Shown here in pieces: positions 39,254 through 50,300 of a stretch of DNA of 64,000 bases. The stretch is from Perca fluviatilis. Its lineage: Eukaryota > Chordata > Actinopteri > Perciformes > Percidae. Each line of letters begins with the position of its first letter. Positions within the stretch are counted from its first letter, which is position 1. The stretch lies in assembly GCF_010015445.1 (NCBI RefSeq), contig NC_053119.1:7908550-7972549 (forward strand), in the 5' to 3' direction. The notes below the pieces were generated by a model. It did not search any database, was not told the DNA's origin, and saw only the letters and a program-made list of their open reading frames with translations. Made by a program: the position numbers and the translations under genes.

Positions 39254-39539
39254 TAAGTTGTAGTCCATAACCGAGGACATTTTAGCAAAAAAAATTAGCT
39301 TTAAAGTGCTTCAAATAGCCACATGGCAGCACTATCTGCACCAAACACTGGTTAGTTCTTCTTTGACACATGGCCTAGCTTTTTAAATTTCACTGACATC
39401 GTCATTCTTGGCATTTGCTTTTACCAATAAACCAAGCAGTGCCAGGTAGGTGGAGTTTACTACATCAGGGCTGTCGAACTCACCAACTCTCCTATGACTG
39501 TCTTCTAACTTTCTTTCCAAGAACTTAAATAGCAGAGTT

Positions 39540-39740
39540 ATGTCTTTATTTTTATTTATTTTTTGGGCATTATTTATATAGGACAGCTGAACATGAAAGG
39601 GGAGAGAGAGGGGGAATGACATGCAGCAAAGTGCCGCAGGGCGGAGTGGAACCTGCGGAGTCGAACCCACGGCCTGTGCGTCGAGGAGTACACCTCTAAT
39701 TATGGGCGCCTGCTCTACCAGGTGAGCTACCCAGGAGCCC
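39540..39740 (-). mobile_element. tRNA-derived SINE, minus strand
   Basis: On the minus strand it opens GGGCTCCTGGGTAGCTCACC then TGGTAGAGCAGGC, with GGGTTCGACTCC as B box. It ends in an A-rich tail near 39540. Confidence 0.85.
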
Positions 39741-40794
39741 AAGTTACCCATGTCTAATACAATTAGTTACAGGGTAGGCAGAAAATGCTGCTCTTGTCTG
39801 TAATCCATTCCAGGCCTATCAAATCTCTGTGACACGTCCACATCCTTCAGCTCCCCCAGGACAACCAGAAACATGGATCATTATTTAGTGTCGGTGAGGT
39901 AAACCACACAGCAATCAACAGGTCAGCATCCCAGCTCCATTTTTCCACGAGCAAGCATGGAGCTGAAGAGCCAAAACAAAATCCACTCCACCGAGGAGAC
40001 GGCAGTATGTGCGATGGTGTCGAGGCGGGACTTACTGTAAGTAAACTTTAACACGATGCAAATTTGTGAGAAATAAATCACAATGCAAAGTCCTGTGTTA
40101 AATTGCAGCGCGATGCAAATTCAAGTATGAAACAAATCACATGCAAATTCCAACAAGCACACAATATTACAGGAAGAAGACCTCACCCCTCTCTACACTG
40201 CTTTCAGTGTTTTGAACTATTTTCTCATGTAAGATAACAGGGGAACAGTATATGCCTTCAGAAAACAAAGGCTCTAATTCTTAGATCAACACTGCAAGTT
40301 AAATGCCAAAAAATGCCCTGACTACCTTTGACGGAAGAACTGGAAAAGCAAGCATTTAGAGAAAGGAGAGCGGAGGATGTTGGAGAGGAGTTACGACTGG
40401 TTGATCCTGGAGCTGGCCAGGCGATTAGGCCACATCAGGTCTGGTAGAGTTGTGGTTGACAGAAGGGAAATAGCAGCACAGCTTTGGGCTGACTGCCATT
40501 TAAGACAATAGGGCTTCTCAGAGATAGAGCTTCCTTGAATTGTGCACTGTTTCCACACAGTGAATGAAAATACGAGCCCCTCGGAGGTGTGTTTTTCCAT
40601 CATGGCCGCCCTGCTACATAGTTCCCATCAGAGTGTAACAGCTGATACGTCAGAGAGAGCTCACCCTGAGCTGTACTGATAATTAAAAGGTAAAGCAATG
40701 TTTGGATGAGAAAGTGCTTCACCTACAGGAAGTAAAATGCAAGGAGCTGTCTTCTTGATGTTTAATGCGCTTTGTGTTAAAGGCTAGGAGTCAT

Positions 40795-41280
40795 TAAAGG
40801 AACACGCCGACTAATTGGGACTTTAGCTTATTCACCGTATCCCCCAGAGTTAGATCAGTCCATACATACCCTTCTCATCTCCTTGCATGTCGTAAGTCTG
40901 TCTGACGCACCCACCGCTAGCCTAGCTTAGCACAGATCCTGGGAGGTAACCGGCTCCAACTAGCCTATTGCTCCCAATAAGTGAAAAAATAACGCCAACA
41001 TTTTCTTATTTACATGTTGCGATGTGTATAGTCACAACATGTACAAATAACAAGGTCACATGAGACACAGCCATCTTCTAACCGTATATAAACTGGGAAC
41101 TATATTCTCAGAAGGCGAAGCACTGCTACTTCTGCTACTTGGGCGGAGTGATTTGCTTGCAGCACCTGAGAAGCCCTGTGGTGAGGAGCAGAGAGTAGCA
41201 ACGGTGCTTTTCAGGTGTTGCGCTAATCACTCCGCCCAAGCAGCAGTGCTTCGCCTTCTGAGAATATAGTTCCCAGTATA
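40795..41280 (+). mobile_element. piggyBac-like repeat fragment with internal hairpin
   Basis: TTAA is followed by AGGAACACGCCGACTAATTG, a fish repeat terminus. No matching right end is seen. Near its 3' side, 41094-41145 and 41226-41277 are mostly inverted copies (GAACTATATTCTCAGAAGGC and its complement). Confidence 0.6.
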
Positions 41281-42078
41281 AAATTCAGTATGCATACTAA
41301 ATCCACTACACCACAATTCAGTGCACACAGAAAACAGAGGCTGTTCACAGGCGCACAAAATCAAACCTAATTGTGTAATGTACATTGGCCATAGTCTGTA
41401 TATATATGCTAATTAAAATGCAGTTCATGTGTATGTATAATGGAACTGTGATACCGCTTATTTCTCAATAAGCAGTATTTAAAGGCCCTGCACATCCACA
41501 CACATTTTCACTTGTACTGATTACATATCTGCTCAGGTTGAAGCCATGTTGGGAATTACATGAGGTCACCACACTAATTGCACAGAGGGAGCCTTTTCAC
41601 AGAAGACATGTCGTAGCACCAAATCACAGGTGTAAATACTAACATTAACGATGGCTGTATTCAATTTCAGTAAACTTGTTCCGGTGTCGGTATGTTGCAT
41701 ACTGGCTCATTGTAATGGTTCACTAGGACATTTAACAACAACAAACTTTGAGCCAACAAGCTACACGCTGAAAATGCCAAGTTTTGAAGATAATTTGGTT
41801 CGTGCAACAAGGCAGGCCTGCTTGGTTCTTTCAGGGAATGATTTACAAAGAATATGTTTGTGTGGCCTTTACTGTCTCACTGGAACGTTATGGGACCAAT
41901 GGTGGGGTTTTGCAATGGACAAAACACACACAGGGATACACGGGCGCACAGTCACGGAAGGCTCGTATCATGTGGACGCGCCAACAGTTTTGTTGTCATC
42001 ACTTAGAATTCCTCATGGGGGCAGCAGAAACTACGCACCATAGCTTTAATATTTTATGTGGCGTTTTCTTTTGCAGGG

Positions 42079-42270
42079 TGCAAATGTTTCACCAAAACAA
42101 GTTCCTTCCTGAGACTATTTAGCAGAGCTGCATCCAGAGCTGCGTCCAGAGCTTAGCGCCGCCCAAGACGATTGTGATTGGTTTCAAGAAATGCAAGCAA
42201 CACAGAGCGCTTTTTTCCCTTCCTATCCTGGAATGTATGTGTGGTGGTAGGAGTGGAGATAGGTCTGGCA
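42079..42270 (+). repeat. interspersed repeat family C, copy 3 (partial)
   Basis: It matches the second half of copy 1 (CACCAAAACAAGTTCCTTCC, CCGCCCAAGACGATTGTGAT) with an extra small duplication at CAGAGCTGC. Confidence 0.65.
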
Positions 42271-42695
42271 ATGCAAAACTACCTTTGACTTGTTGCTGCA
42301 TGACTGGTTGTTGTAGAGCATGTAATCCCCCATGCTGCCACATCACATCAGCTGCTAACCTTCACCGGCTGCTACATCAAGCCTGAGGGCCCTGGCAGCG
42401 TCCAATAGACCAGCAGCTATGTTCTGCTGCTGCGACAAACTTAACAGGAGAGTGAGAGATGTGCGGTCCGGTCTGTACACACACACACACACACACACAG
42501 GCCTGAGAAGAGGTCTTATCAAGCGTAAGTGAAAACACCTGTGTGGGTGGACCACAGCTGTGTATGGGGCTTTAATTAGCCGTTAAGTTAAAAACTCAAC
42601 TGCATTATACAACAGGGAATTAACTGTAGCTCCAAGAGTATACAAAGATATTAGTCAAAATAATTGAAAAAAAAAAAAAGTCATTTAAAGTGCAC

Positions 42696-42940
42696 TTTAT
42701 TGCATGAAAGGGAAAATACATGGCACAAAAAAAAGAGACTAAAAATAGAGGACACAACTGTTTTATAGTCCTTGGGTACCATGCCGTTCCTATACAACAA
42801 CTTGACACTGTTTATATTCACCAGGAACCCAGTGGATGATCTAGGTAGAATTGGATGAAAAAGAACACTTAACTTTCTGCACTTCATGATTGGTTTGGCG
42901 TTTTTCCTTTTTATTTAGACAGAATTATACTTGTTTTATT
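42696..42940 (-). promoter_or_regulatory. candidate tes polyadenylation signals
   Basis: Reading the minus strand downstream of the tes stop, the first AATAAA hexamers I find are at 42940-42935, 42915-42910 and 42701-42696. They would give a 3' UTR of about 1.2-1.4 kb. I cannot tell which, if any, is used. Confidence 0.3.
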
Positions 42941-44111
42941 TTGCTTGTAATCACTACTTATTTATCTAAATTACGTTATGTGGACCGAGGGCTAGAGATC
43001 ACTTTATGGAAGCTAATGGAGATTCAAACACCTGTGAAATTGAATAATACAGAAGCTGGATATTTCTGAAGATCATGTCAATTCTACAGCATTTTCTGAA
43101 GATATAGTTTGCAGTATTATTGGATTGGATTGAACCGTATTACACAGGCTTACCATTTCATTAGTAGAAGGCAACGCAATCCAATACACCAATACATTTT
43201 TGCACTTTGTTCATCCCCATTAACATACACAAGGTGGACGGTAGACCGGTCATACACCTGTCTGTATACCACCACTTAATTACAGGCCTGCTGTTGGGAA
43301 AGCAATAGTTTGTACTGGGTACCTCATAAACTGGTAACTGGTGGTGTATACTGGAAGATGTTCACATTGTTTTGTTCCCCTAAAATACTATGAAAACAAT
43401 ACTATTCACCTCATGGGATTATGTGCAATAAAACAACTACAGTAGCCAAATATTCTGTTATCAGATATGGGGCAATGTACTTCCAAATTTCTCACAGAAT
43501 ATTTTTTTCAGTTCGATCTGGACTACAGTGCAATGGAAGCAAAGCAACCCCAAACCGGGCCAATATTGCTTGTCGTATTGCTGCATAGAGGAGAGTGAGT
43601 ATCAGTAGTTTTTGTATGAAGGAAGCAGTAAAAGTTGGCATATTAAATCAACAGCAGCTTCTATAGGAGTAGCATAGCACTGATACAATTAAAGACACAG
43701 GTTTAACATAAAAAAAACTGGATTGCAAAAACTCTGACCAATACAAAAGTAATCTCTTCGGTTAGAAAACAGTGCAAGAAAAAAAAAAATCGACTTGTTG
43801 AAATAAGAGGACTGATTTTAAAGGCAGATAAACTGAAGGAGTTTAGGTGTCTAATTGAGACGGATTTATCAATACTGTGGACAAAAAGAAAAGAGCACCC
43901 AAAGGCAAATGGACTCCCTATTATGGTACTTCTCTACATGTATATCAGAGGTATCGGGCACTCTATTTTATGTTAACACAACCACAATCCATCCCTTCCC
44001 ATGCGCAGCTGCACTAGTGTTTCTTTTCCCTGCTCGGGTTCTAGTCTCAGCCGAACCCGTCCTGGTTTCACAAGTGGTTGTGGAGAAGATGGAGGGAGTT
44101 GTTTTGGCCCT

Positions 44112-44303
44112 CTAAGCCATGGTTTTCTTCTTGCACTCCACAGAGCAGAAGAGGAAGCGCTGCACCGCCATGAAGCGCTGGCCGACCAGGCACTTGGAGC
44201 AGCCGGAGCACTTGAAGCACTGCGGCTCGGCGTGCCAGTGGTACTCGCCGTAGGAAACCCTCTGGGCCTCGGGCTCTACCGCATTCTGGCAGGACGAGCA
44301 TTT
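44112..44303 (-). CDS. tes: tes coding exon 7 (residues 533-595, LIM3 and stop)
   Basis: It encodes LIM3 (C534, C537, H556, C561, C564, C567, C585, C589) and the typical testin tail [10 protein letters not shown], ending TMA before TAG at 44114-44112. In mammalian testin LIM3 is the surface that binds the EVH1 domain of Mena; whether that holds here is inferred from family. The acceptor is ccccag. Confidence 0.96.
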   Translation of the reverse strand, partial: KCSSCQNAVEPEAQRVSYGEYHWHAEPQCFKCSGCSKCLVGQRFMAVQRFLFCSVECKKKTMA

Positions 44304-47300
44304 CTGGGGATGACAGAGGATAGGTTTATTGTCAAGCTTTTCACCTAGATATTTTACACTTTTCTCCATTCATTTTTCTCCAATAAAGCCAATTCTTCCG
44401 AGGCATCTTTTTGAGACAGTAATCCACGCCAGGGCTGTCTATTGGCAAGAGTCTGGCGATACGATACGCATCACGATACGTGGGTCACGATTCAATATAT
44501 TGCAATATATTTCAATACTGTGCGTAAGGCGATATAATGGGATTTTATTAAAATATAATTTTAGAAAAACTAATATTTAAAAAAAGACATGATGTGCATA
44601 ACAGTCAAATAAGTTTACTTTAGGTAAACAATTCAGTACACAGAAAATCAAACTGCCAGTTTGGGATTGTGGTTCCCAGTTCTTAGTGAGCTAATGTTTA
44701 TATGCTAAAGTAGGCCAAAGTTCAGCCATAGCTACATTGTTAGCTTCTAGCAAAAAGTCAGGCACTGTTAGGCCCTGCTAGGCCCTGCTAGGCGAGGACA
44801 CTAGTGGTGTGTCTCAGCATAGCCATCTAGCGGTAGGGGCTTTAAACACAACATAAACGTGAACCACTGTCTTACATGAACATTTTTGAATGTTGAGATT
44901 TGCATAACAGCTTCCAACAAACAAATACTGATATACTACTACTTTCAACTATTTAAACAAACAGAAACCCTGAGAAAGAAAGTGTGTCTTACCACAGCGT
45001 AGCTCTTCATGTAGCACGGCTGGCAGACAGGCTTGTCATTCTCCATGACATAGGTCTCTCCGGCGAGGATGCAGTCACAGTCAAAACAGCAGAAGTGCTT
45101 CAGATGCCAGTTCTGGCCCTCGGCCTGAGTGTACTCATTACTGAAGATCAGCTGTGGACAGACACACATCAAAAATGTAGATTGGATAGTGCTACCAAAA
45201 GTGATGCAACCAGAATCACACAAGTGTGAACAAAACTACTGACAACTTTTTGAAATAACTGAAATGACCATATCCTCTCTCACCTCATCACAGCCTCCGC
45301 AGCGCGGCTTCTCGCTGTCTCCATAATGGCGTCCACAGTACAGCTTCCCTTTCTTCCAGAAGTAGATCATGTCCACCAGTAGCTCGTTGCAGGTACAACA
45401 CACAAAGCATGCCGGGTGCCACATTTTGTCGTAGCCGGCCCGCTCAGCATAGACAGCCGGCTCGCCCACACGCATCGGCTGCTGGCAGTGATTGCATGAC
45501 TTGGAAGGAGAGAAGAAAAGAAGAGATGGTTAGTATATCATAAGTTCCAAAAATTACAAGTTAATACAGGGTTTCCCCCGGAAAAGTTGTTAGGCCCGGT
45601 GGCAGGTGTCACAGACTGACGGCAGCATTGATGTAGAGCCAAATAGTTTCTGTGACAACAGAATCATGGACGGAATCGCAAAATGGAGAATTTCAATAAA
45701 AAAAAAATTCCCCAGTGGCTTAGGTGGGGGCAAATTAGGCCCGGTGGGCCACCAGGCTTGCAATACACTGGGGGGAACTCTGTAATGTCTTCAGGTGCTT
45801 GTTTTGTTTTGGAACCAGTGAAGGTTAGGAATTTTTCTTTGTTTCAGCTCAAGTGTGCCCTGTTATTTGGTCAAATTCTAATTGTTGCATGTATTAGATG
45901 GAGTCCGAACTATTATATGGATATTTGTATATGTAAAACAATACTGTGTTAGAACAGTCAGTTGCATCCTGTCCCCAAAAGATTTCTTTCATCCCCTTGA
46001 ATACTAACAAAGAATTATTATGTACTTCCAGTAGGTTTACACAAATGCCAATATCCTTCTCTTTGAGACCATTTCAAAGTCAAAAAGGCCTCCTTTGATC
46101 TGAAAAAAAAGACTATTTTATAAAGGAGCATTTGAACGTTTTCCTTGGACCACTGTACTCCCAGAATGGTAGAATGACACATTGTACTGCTGATATTGTG
46201 TGGTATTCTCCTTTATAACACAGAGGAAGCACACGGTGACCTGACACTGGTAGAATTAATCAAGATGAGATGACTGCTGGTGGAGTTAAAGGTGAAAGTA
46301 GAGATAAGTAAATACAAAGTTGTTAAGACACTCCCAGCCAGGAGAGAAGAGTGTGTTATTGACACTGTGCAGTCAAGTATACTGTGTGCTCAGAGAGTGA
46401 GAAGGAGAATATAAGAACAACATGGGAACATGAAAAAGAATTTGGAACAGAAGAGAAAGAAGACTGCAACGGAGAACATTTTTACATCATAAGACTCAAC
46501 ATTAACCACAGATTTTAAACTGGCTTCACATGACTGGCCCATTTTAGTCCAATATCGGTCATTTTGGTCTTAGTTGACTAAGATTTCTTTAGTCGATTAG
46601 TCATTTTTGAATGCTTTTTCATGCTGAATTACTCATTTCCAAAAGAGTTATGAGCACATCTCTGGTAAACACAAGATTTAAAGTGGTGCTTTTGCATGCA
46701 TCTCTGCAGAGAAACTCAGTTTTACAGATCTGTCGATTAAATCAACTAATTGATTAGTCGACCAAATCATACAAGGGTTAGTCGACTAACCCCCGATTTC
46801 CACCAACTGCAGAACGTCTGCGGATCCGCTCCAGAACGGCGGCGGAGTCATTAGGTTTCCATTAAAGTCAATGTGTGTATTTCCACTGACTGCAGAACGG
46901 CTGCAGAACGGCTGCGTTCCGACTCCGTCCCAGCTCCAACGGTCCGCAGCCCTCCGCAGCAGATACGCAGAGCTTCTATTTTTGACGGACGCCGGAGAGC
47001 TCCGCAGCAATTCAGCACACGGCAGATCGTGCGGGACAGGAAGTCGAGCACAGAAACAAAATTAAACATCCGCTTAATTTTCAAAACAAAATACACCGTG
47101 CTCACGGCGGATCATATTTCCCTGCACTACACCTTGAAAACATCATAATGGATGGAAACAAACTGTTGTTGGTTTAGTGGTTCCGTTTATAGAAACTACA
47201 TCCTGTTATATCGCGCGATCATACGTGAATTAGCGCTATCTCGTGGGTCCTCGTGACTTCAGCTGTCAGTCATGCCCGCAGCGCCACAAATTTGGACCCG

Positions 47301-50300
47301 GTGGGTACTGAAGGACGGCGGAGCACGGAGCCGAACCGCAGCGGAGCCGATCCGCAGACGTTCCGCAGTTGGTGGAAATGAGGGGTAAGAATTTCTGAAG
47401 TCGAGGACAGCCCAACTGCACATAGTGATGAATTAATATCCATCATCCTGATTGAAGAAGGCTGAGTCAGAGTTGGTCTCACGGCTCCATCTAGTGTTCT
47501 GTCCTGGAATTATTACTGACAGTAATGCACTGTTGAAACATCAGGGGAAATCTACTGCAATTTAGTCATCAGGTTGTACATATGAGTTTGACCTAGTGCT
47601 TACATGATTAACTGGTGTAATAAAAGGAGTTGATCACACCTGTGATGGACCTACCCAACTGGTCACTAGAAAGCTTAAGAGTATTGTATTGTTCTGGTCT
47701 GTTTTTTTTACTTTTAAAGTCCGAAAATGTGAACCAATGTGAACCAATCTGGGGGTAAAAAATCCCTCTTTTGTTGGCCGAGTAGTAACAAAAAAGCATT
47801 GTTTGCACTCCAGTTAGTGTACTACAGTTTGGAGCACTATTGCATTCATTTATCATTTATTTTATTTTTTGAGTCCACTACAGTACAGTACAGTGCCTCT
47901 GTCTGGGGGTAGATGAGGGATTCACTTTCGGTGTACAAGGACACTTCTGTTGTTATGTCTTCTCATTGAGGGAGAGAGGGTCTGCCTTAACTATTCTGGC
48001 CCGCTTCTTACTATATTGTAGCTACAACATACAATTCTGTTCTTACAATGTATTGGTACTGGTAAATATACTGTATACTATACTGGAATGAGTTGTTGGT
48101 ACAGGAGGAATACATTATTTTCCCCTTTCTTTGGTCGTAACATTTATGAAACCATTTGCAAAAAGACCCTTCGGTATATTAACTGCACTTAATTAACTAT
48201 TGCTTCATTGAAACTGCAGTGGAATAGGCACACAGACAATATGCCACTAAGCCAATAACTTAGTATCATTGCTTATCGACTTTCAGTGGAATCATATTAA
48301 GATGATACACAAATAACTGTATCAGTTAACAAATTAATGTTGTCCAACTAATGATTCTGAACAAGTTGTAATGTGTGTTTCAACGGTGAAACACAGTTAA
48401 TTGTTTTTTTGTCATATATTTCTATATATCCGTATCAGGAATTATTCTCATTAATACCGTGATTATAATTTCAACCAATGAATCTGGCCTGTATGCCAAC
48501 ACAGTGTAGATGTACAAGAAGGTGAGTGCTTACAAAGGCCTGTTGTGGTAGTCCAGCTTGCTGAGCTCCAGGGAGGCCCATGGCTCCAGCGGTGGCTGCA
48601 GTACCCATGGCTCCTCCAGCTGGCCCAAAGCCAGCCAGTCCAGTCCCAGGCCCTGAAAGGGGTCCAGCACCACCAGCTCCAGCTCCTCCAACCCCTGCTC
48701 CAGGTCCAAAGCCAGCCCCAGCACCAGCCCCAGCACCAGCACCGGCCATAGGCCCAACACCTGGGCCTGCAGCCCCTGGCCCAGAACCAGCACCAGCACC
48801 AGCTCCAACCCCAGCAGCTCCAACTCCCGGTCCAAACCCTGCCCCCCCAGCACCATGTCCTCCTCCCTGCCCTCCTGCCTGAACCAGAGCCATTTCTTCA
48901 GGCAGCACAACATCTCCGACCCCCAGGGCCTCGTCTTTGTACTTGCGGACGAACTGCTGCATTAGCTTGACCTCGGCGGGGCTCAGCTCATGGCACTTGG
49001 ACGGGTCCTGGTCGTGCTCGGGCAGCTGGCGGGCCATCTGCTGCCTACGGTAAGCTGCCCCCTCTGTCCCGGCCACCGGACGTTTCTCTGGCGGGAGCAG
49101 CTCGATGTAACGCGCCGCCTGGAAGTCACAGGGAAAATGAGAAGAAACCGTTTGGCTCAGGGATAAAGACAGATTGTATGAAGGACAGAGACGAGAAGAG
49201 TGTACAGCGAGCAGTTAAGGACCAATCAGAAACAGAGTAAGGAGACATTCTTGAAAACAACTTTTGAAACAGAGGCTTGTGGTGAGAAAGACAAGCAAAA
49301 CAAGGATCCTGCAGATGCAGTACTAGACTAAACAGATAAAGTTAAAGTTCTGGTAAAAAATCCCCTTGTTAATCATCATTCATTGTTATTATTTCAAAAA
49401 TGCCTGCTGAACAATCTTAACTAAACTGGATGTTATTGGGACCTCTTGTCAACAAAGATTCAGTTAATAGTAGAGCCCGACCGATAAAGGCCGATATCGA
49501 TACAAATATTTGGTGATTTTAAAATCCGATATTCCGATAGTTCCGAACAGTTATTTGTAGTTATTTATGAGTCCTAAAGTAATATGATAATGCAGTTTAA
49601 AAATGAACTTGTTTGTTTTATTGTCACAACAGAACAGAGAAACATCAAAATATATTAAAGTTCTGATAAATAAAATGTAAAAAAATACAAACTTAAGATA
49701 TGAAACTTAAAGGGTTAAACACGAGTGTTGCCAACAGGGACGTAGTAGAGCGCCCTCTGGTGGACAGACTATGCAGCGCCAACACTCATACCATGGTTGA
49801 AGGGGTTTTTGTCCGTTTTTATTTTATTTTTTAAATATTCCTTTATCGGCCATACCGATACAGATAGTTTGGAAAATGCCTAATATCGGCCGATAATATC
49901 GGTCTGGCTCTAGTTAATAGTTGCTCTGTGTGGCCGGGTTGGGTCAGTGGTAGAGCAGGCGCACATATACTGAGAGGTTTATGCCTCGACGCAGAGGTCC
50001 AGGGTTCGAATCCGACCTGTGACAATTTCCTGCATGTCTTCCCCCTCTCTCACCTAGCTGTCTTGTCAAAATTAAAGGTGTAAAAGCCCCCCCAAAAAAT
50101 GAAACTTTAATAAAAGTATCATGACAGTTGACTTTCTGTTTCAGGATAACCTAAAGACACCGACAGGATGGTTTTCATTAGGCTTTGGCAAAATGCCAGA
50201 GCTTTCCTGCAACCACAGTGTGTCTGGTGTACAAAACTAAACAAATGGCAATGATTAATTGATAACAAAGCCTTTAAATGGAACACATACCCACATGGTA

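Larger units (their letters stand above)
41281..44111. other. tes downstream region and probable 3' UTR
   Basis: About 42690-44111 is probably the tes 3' UTR (minus strand). 41640-42060 looks like a dispersed repeat. There is no independent gene. Confidence 0.5.
45500..48533 (-). other. tes intron 4
   Basis: This 3.0-kb intron contains a MITE (45567-45782) and an hAT-like repeat of the AGTCGACTAATCGG type (about 46539-47416) interrupted by a Harbinger-like element at 46790-47385. The rest (47420-48530) shows nothing recognisable. Confidence 0.85.

Noticed and set aside
41651..42122. Overlapping plus-strand frames of 112-130 residues
   Set aside because: They lie in sequence that looks like a dispersed repeat and runs into the family C repeat; two competing frames and no conserved motif.
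44068..44348. Plus- and minus-strand frames overlapping tes exon 7
   Set aside because: They are shadows of the LIM3 exon; only the frame with [10 protein letters not shown] is consistent with testin.
48545..48913. Frames rich in Pro/Ala on the plus strand and Leu on the minus strand in tes exon 4
   Set aside because: They are alternate-frame shadows of the Gly/Ala-rich coding segment; the PET-to-LIM reading frame is established by flanking conserved exons.
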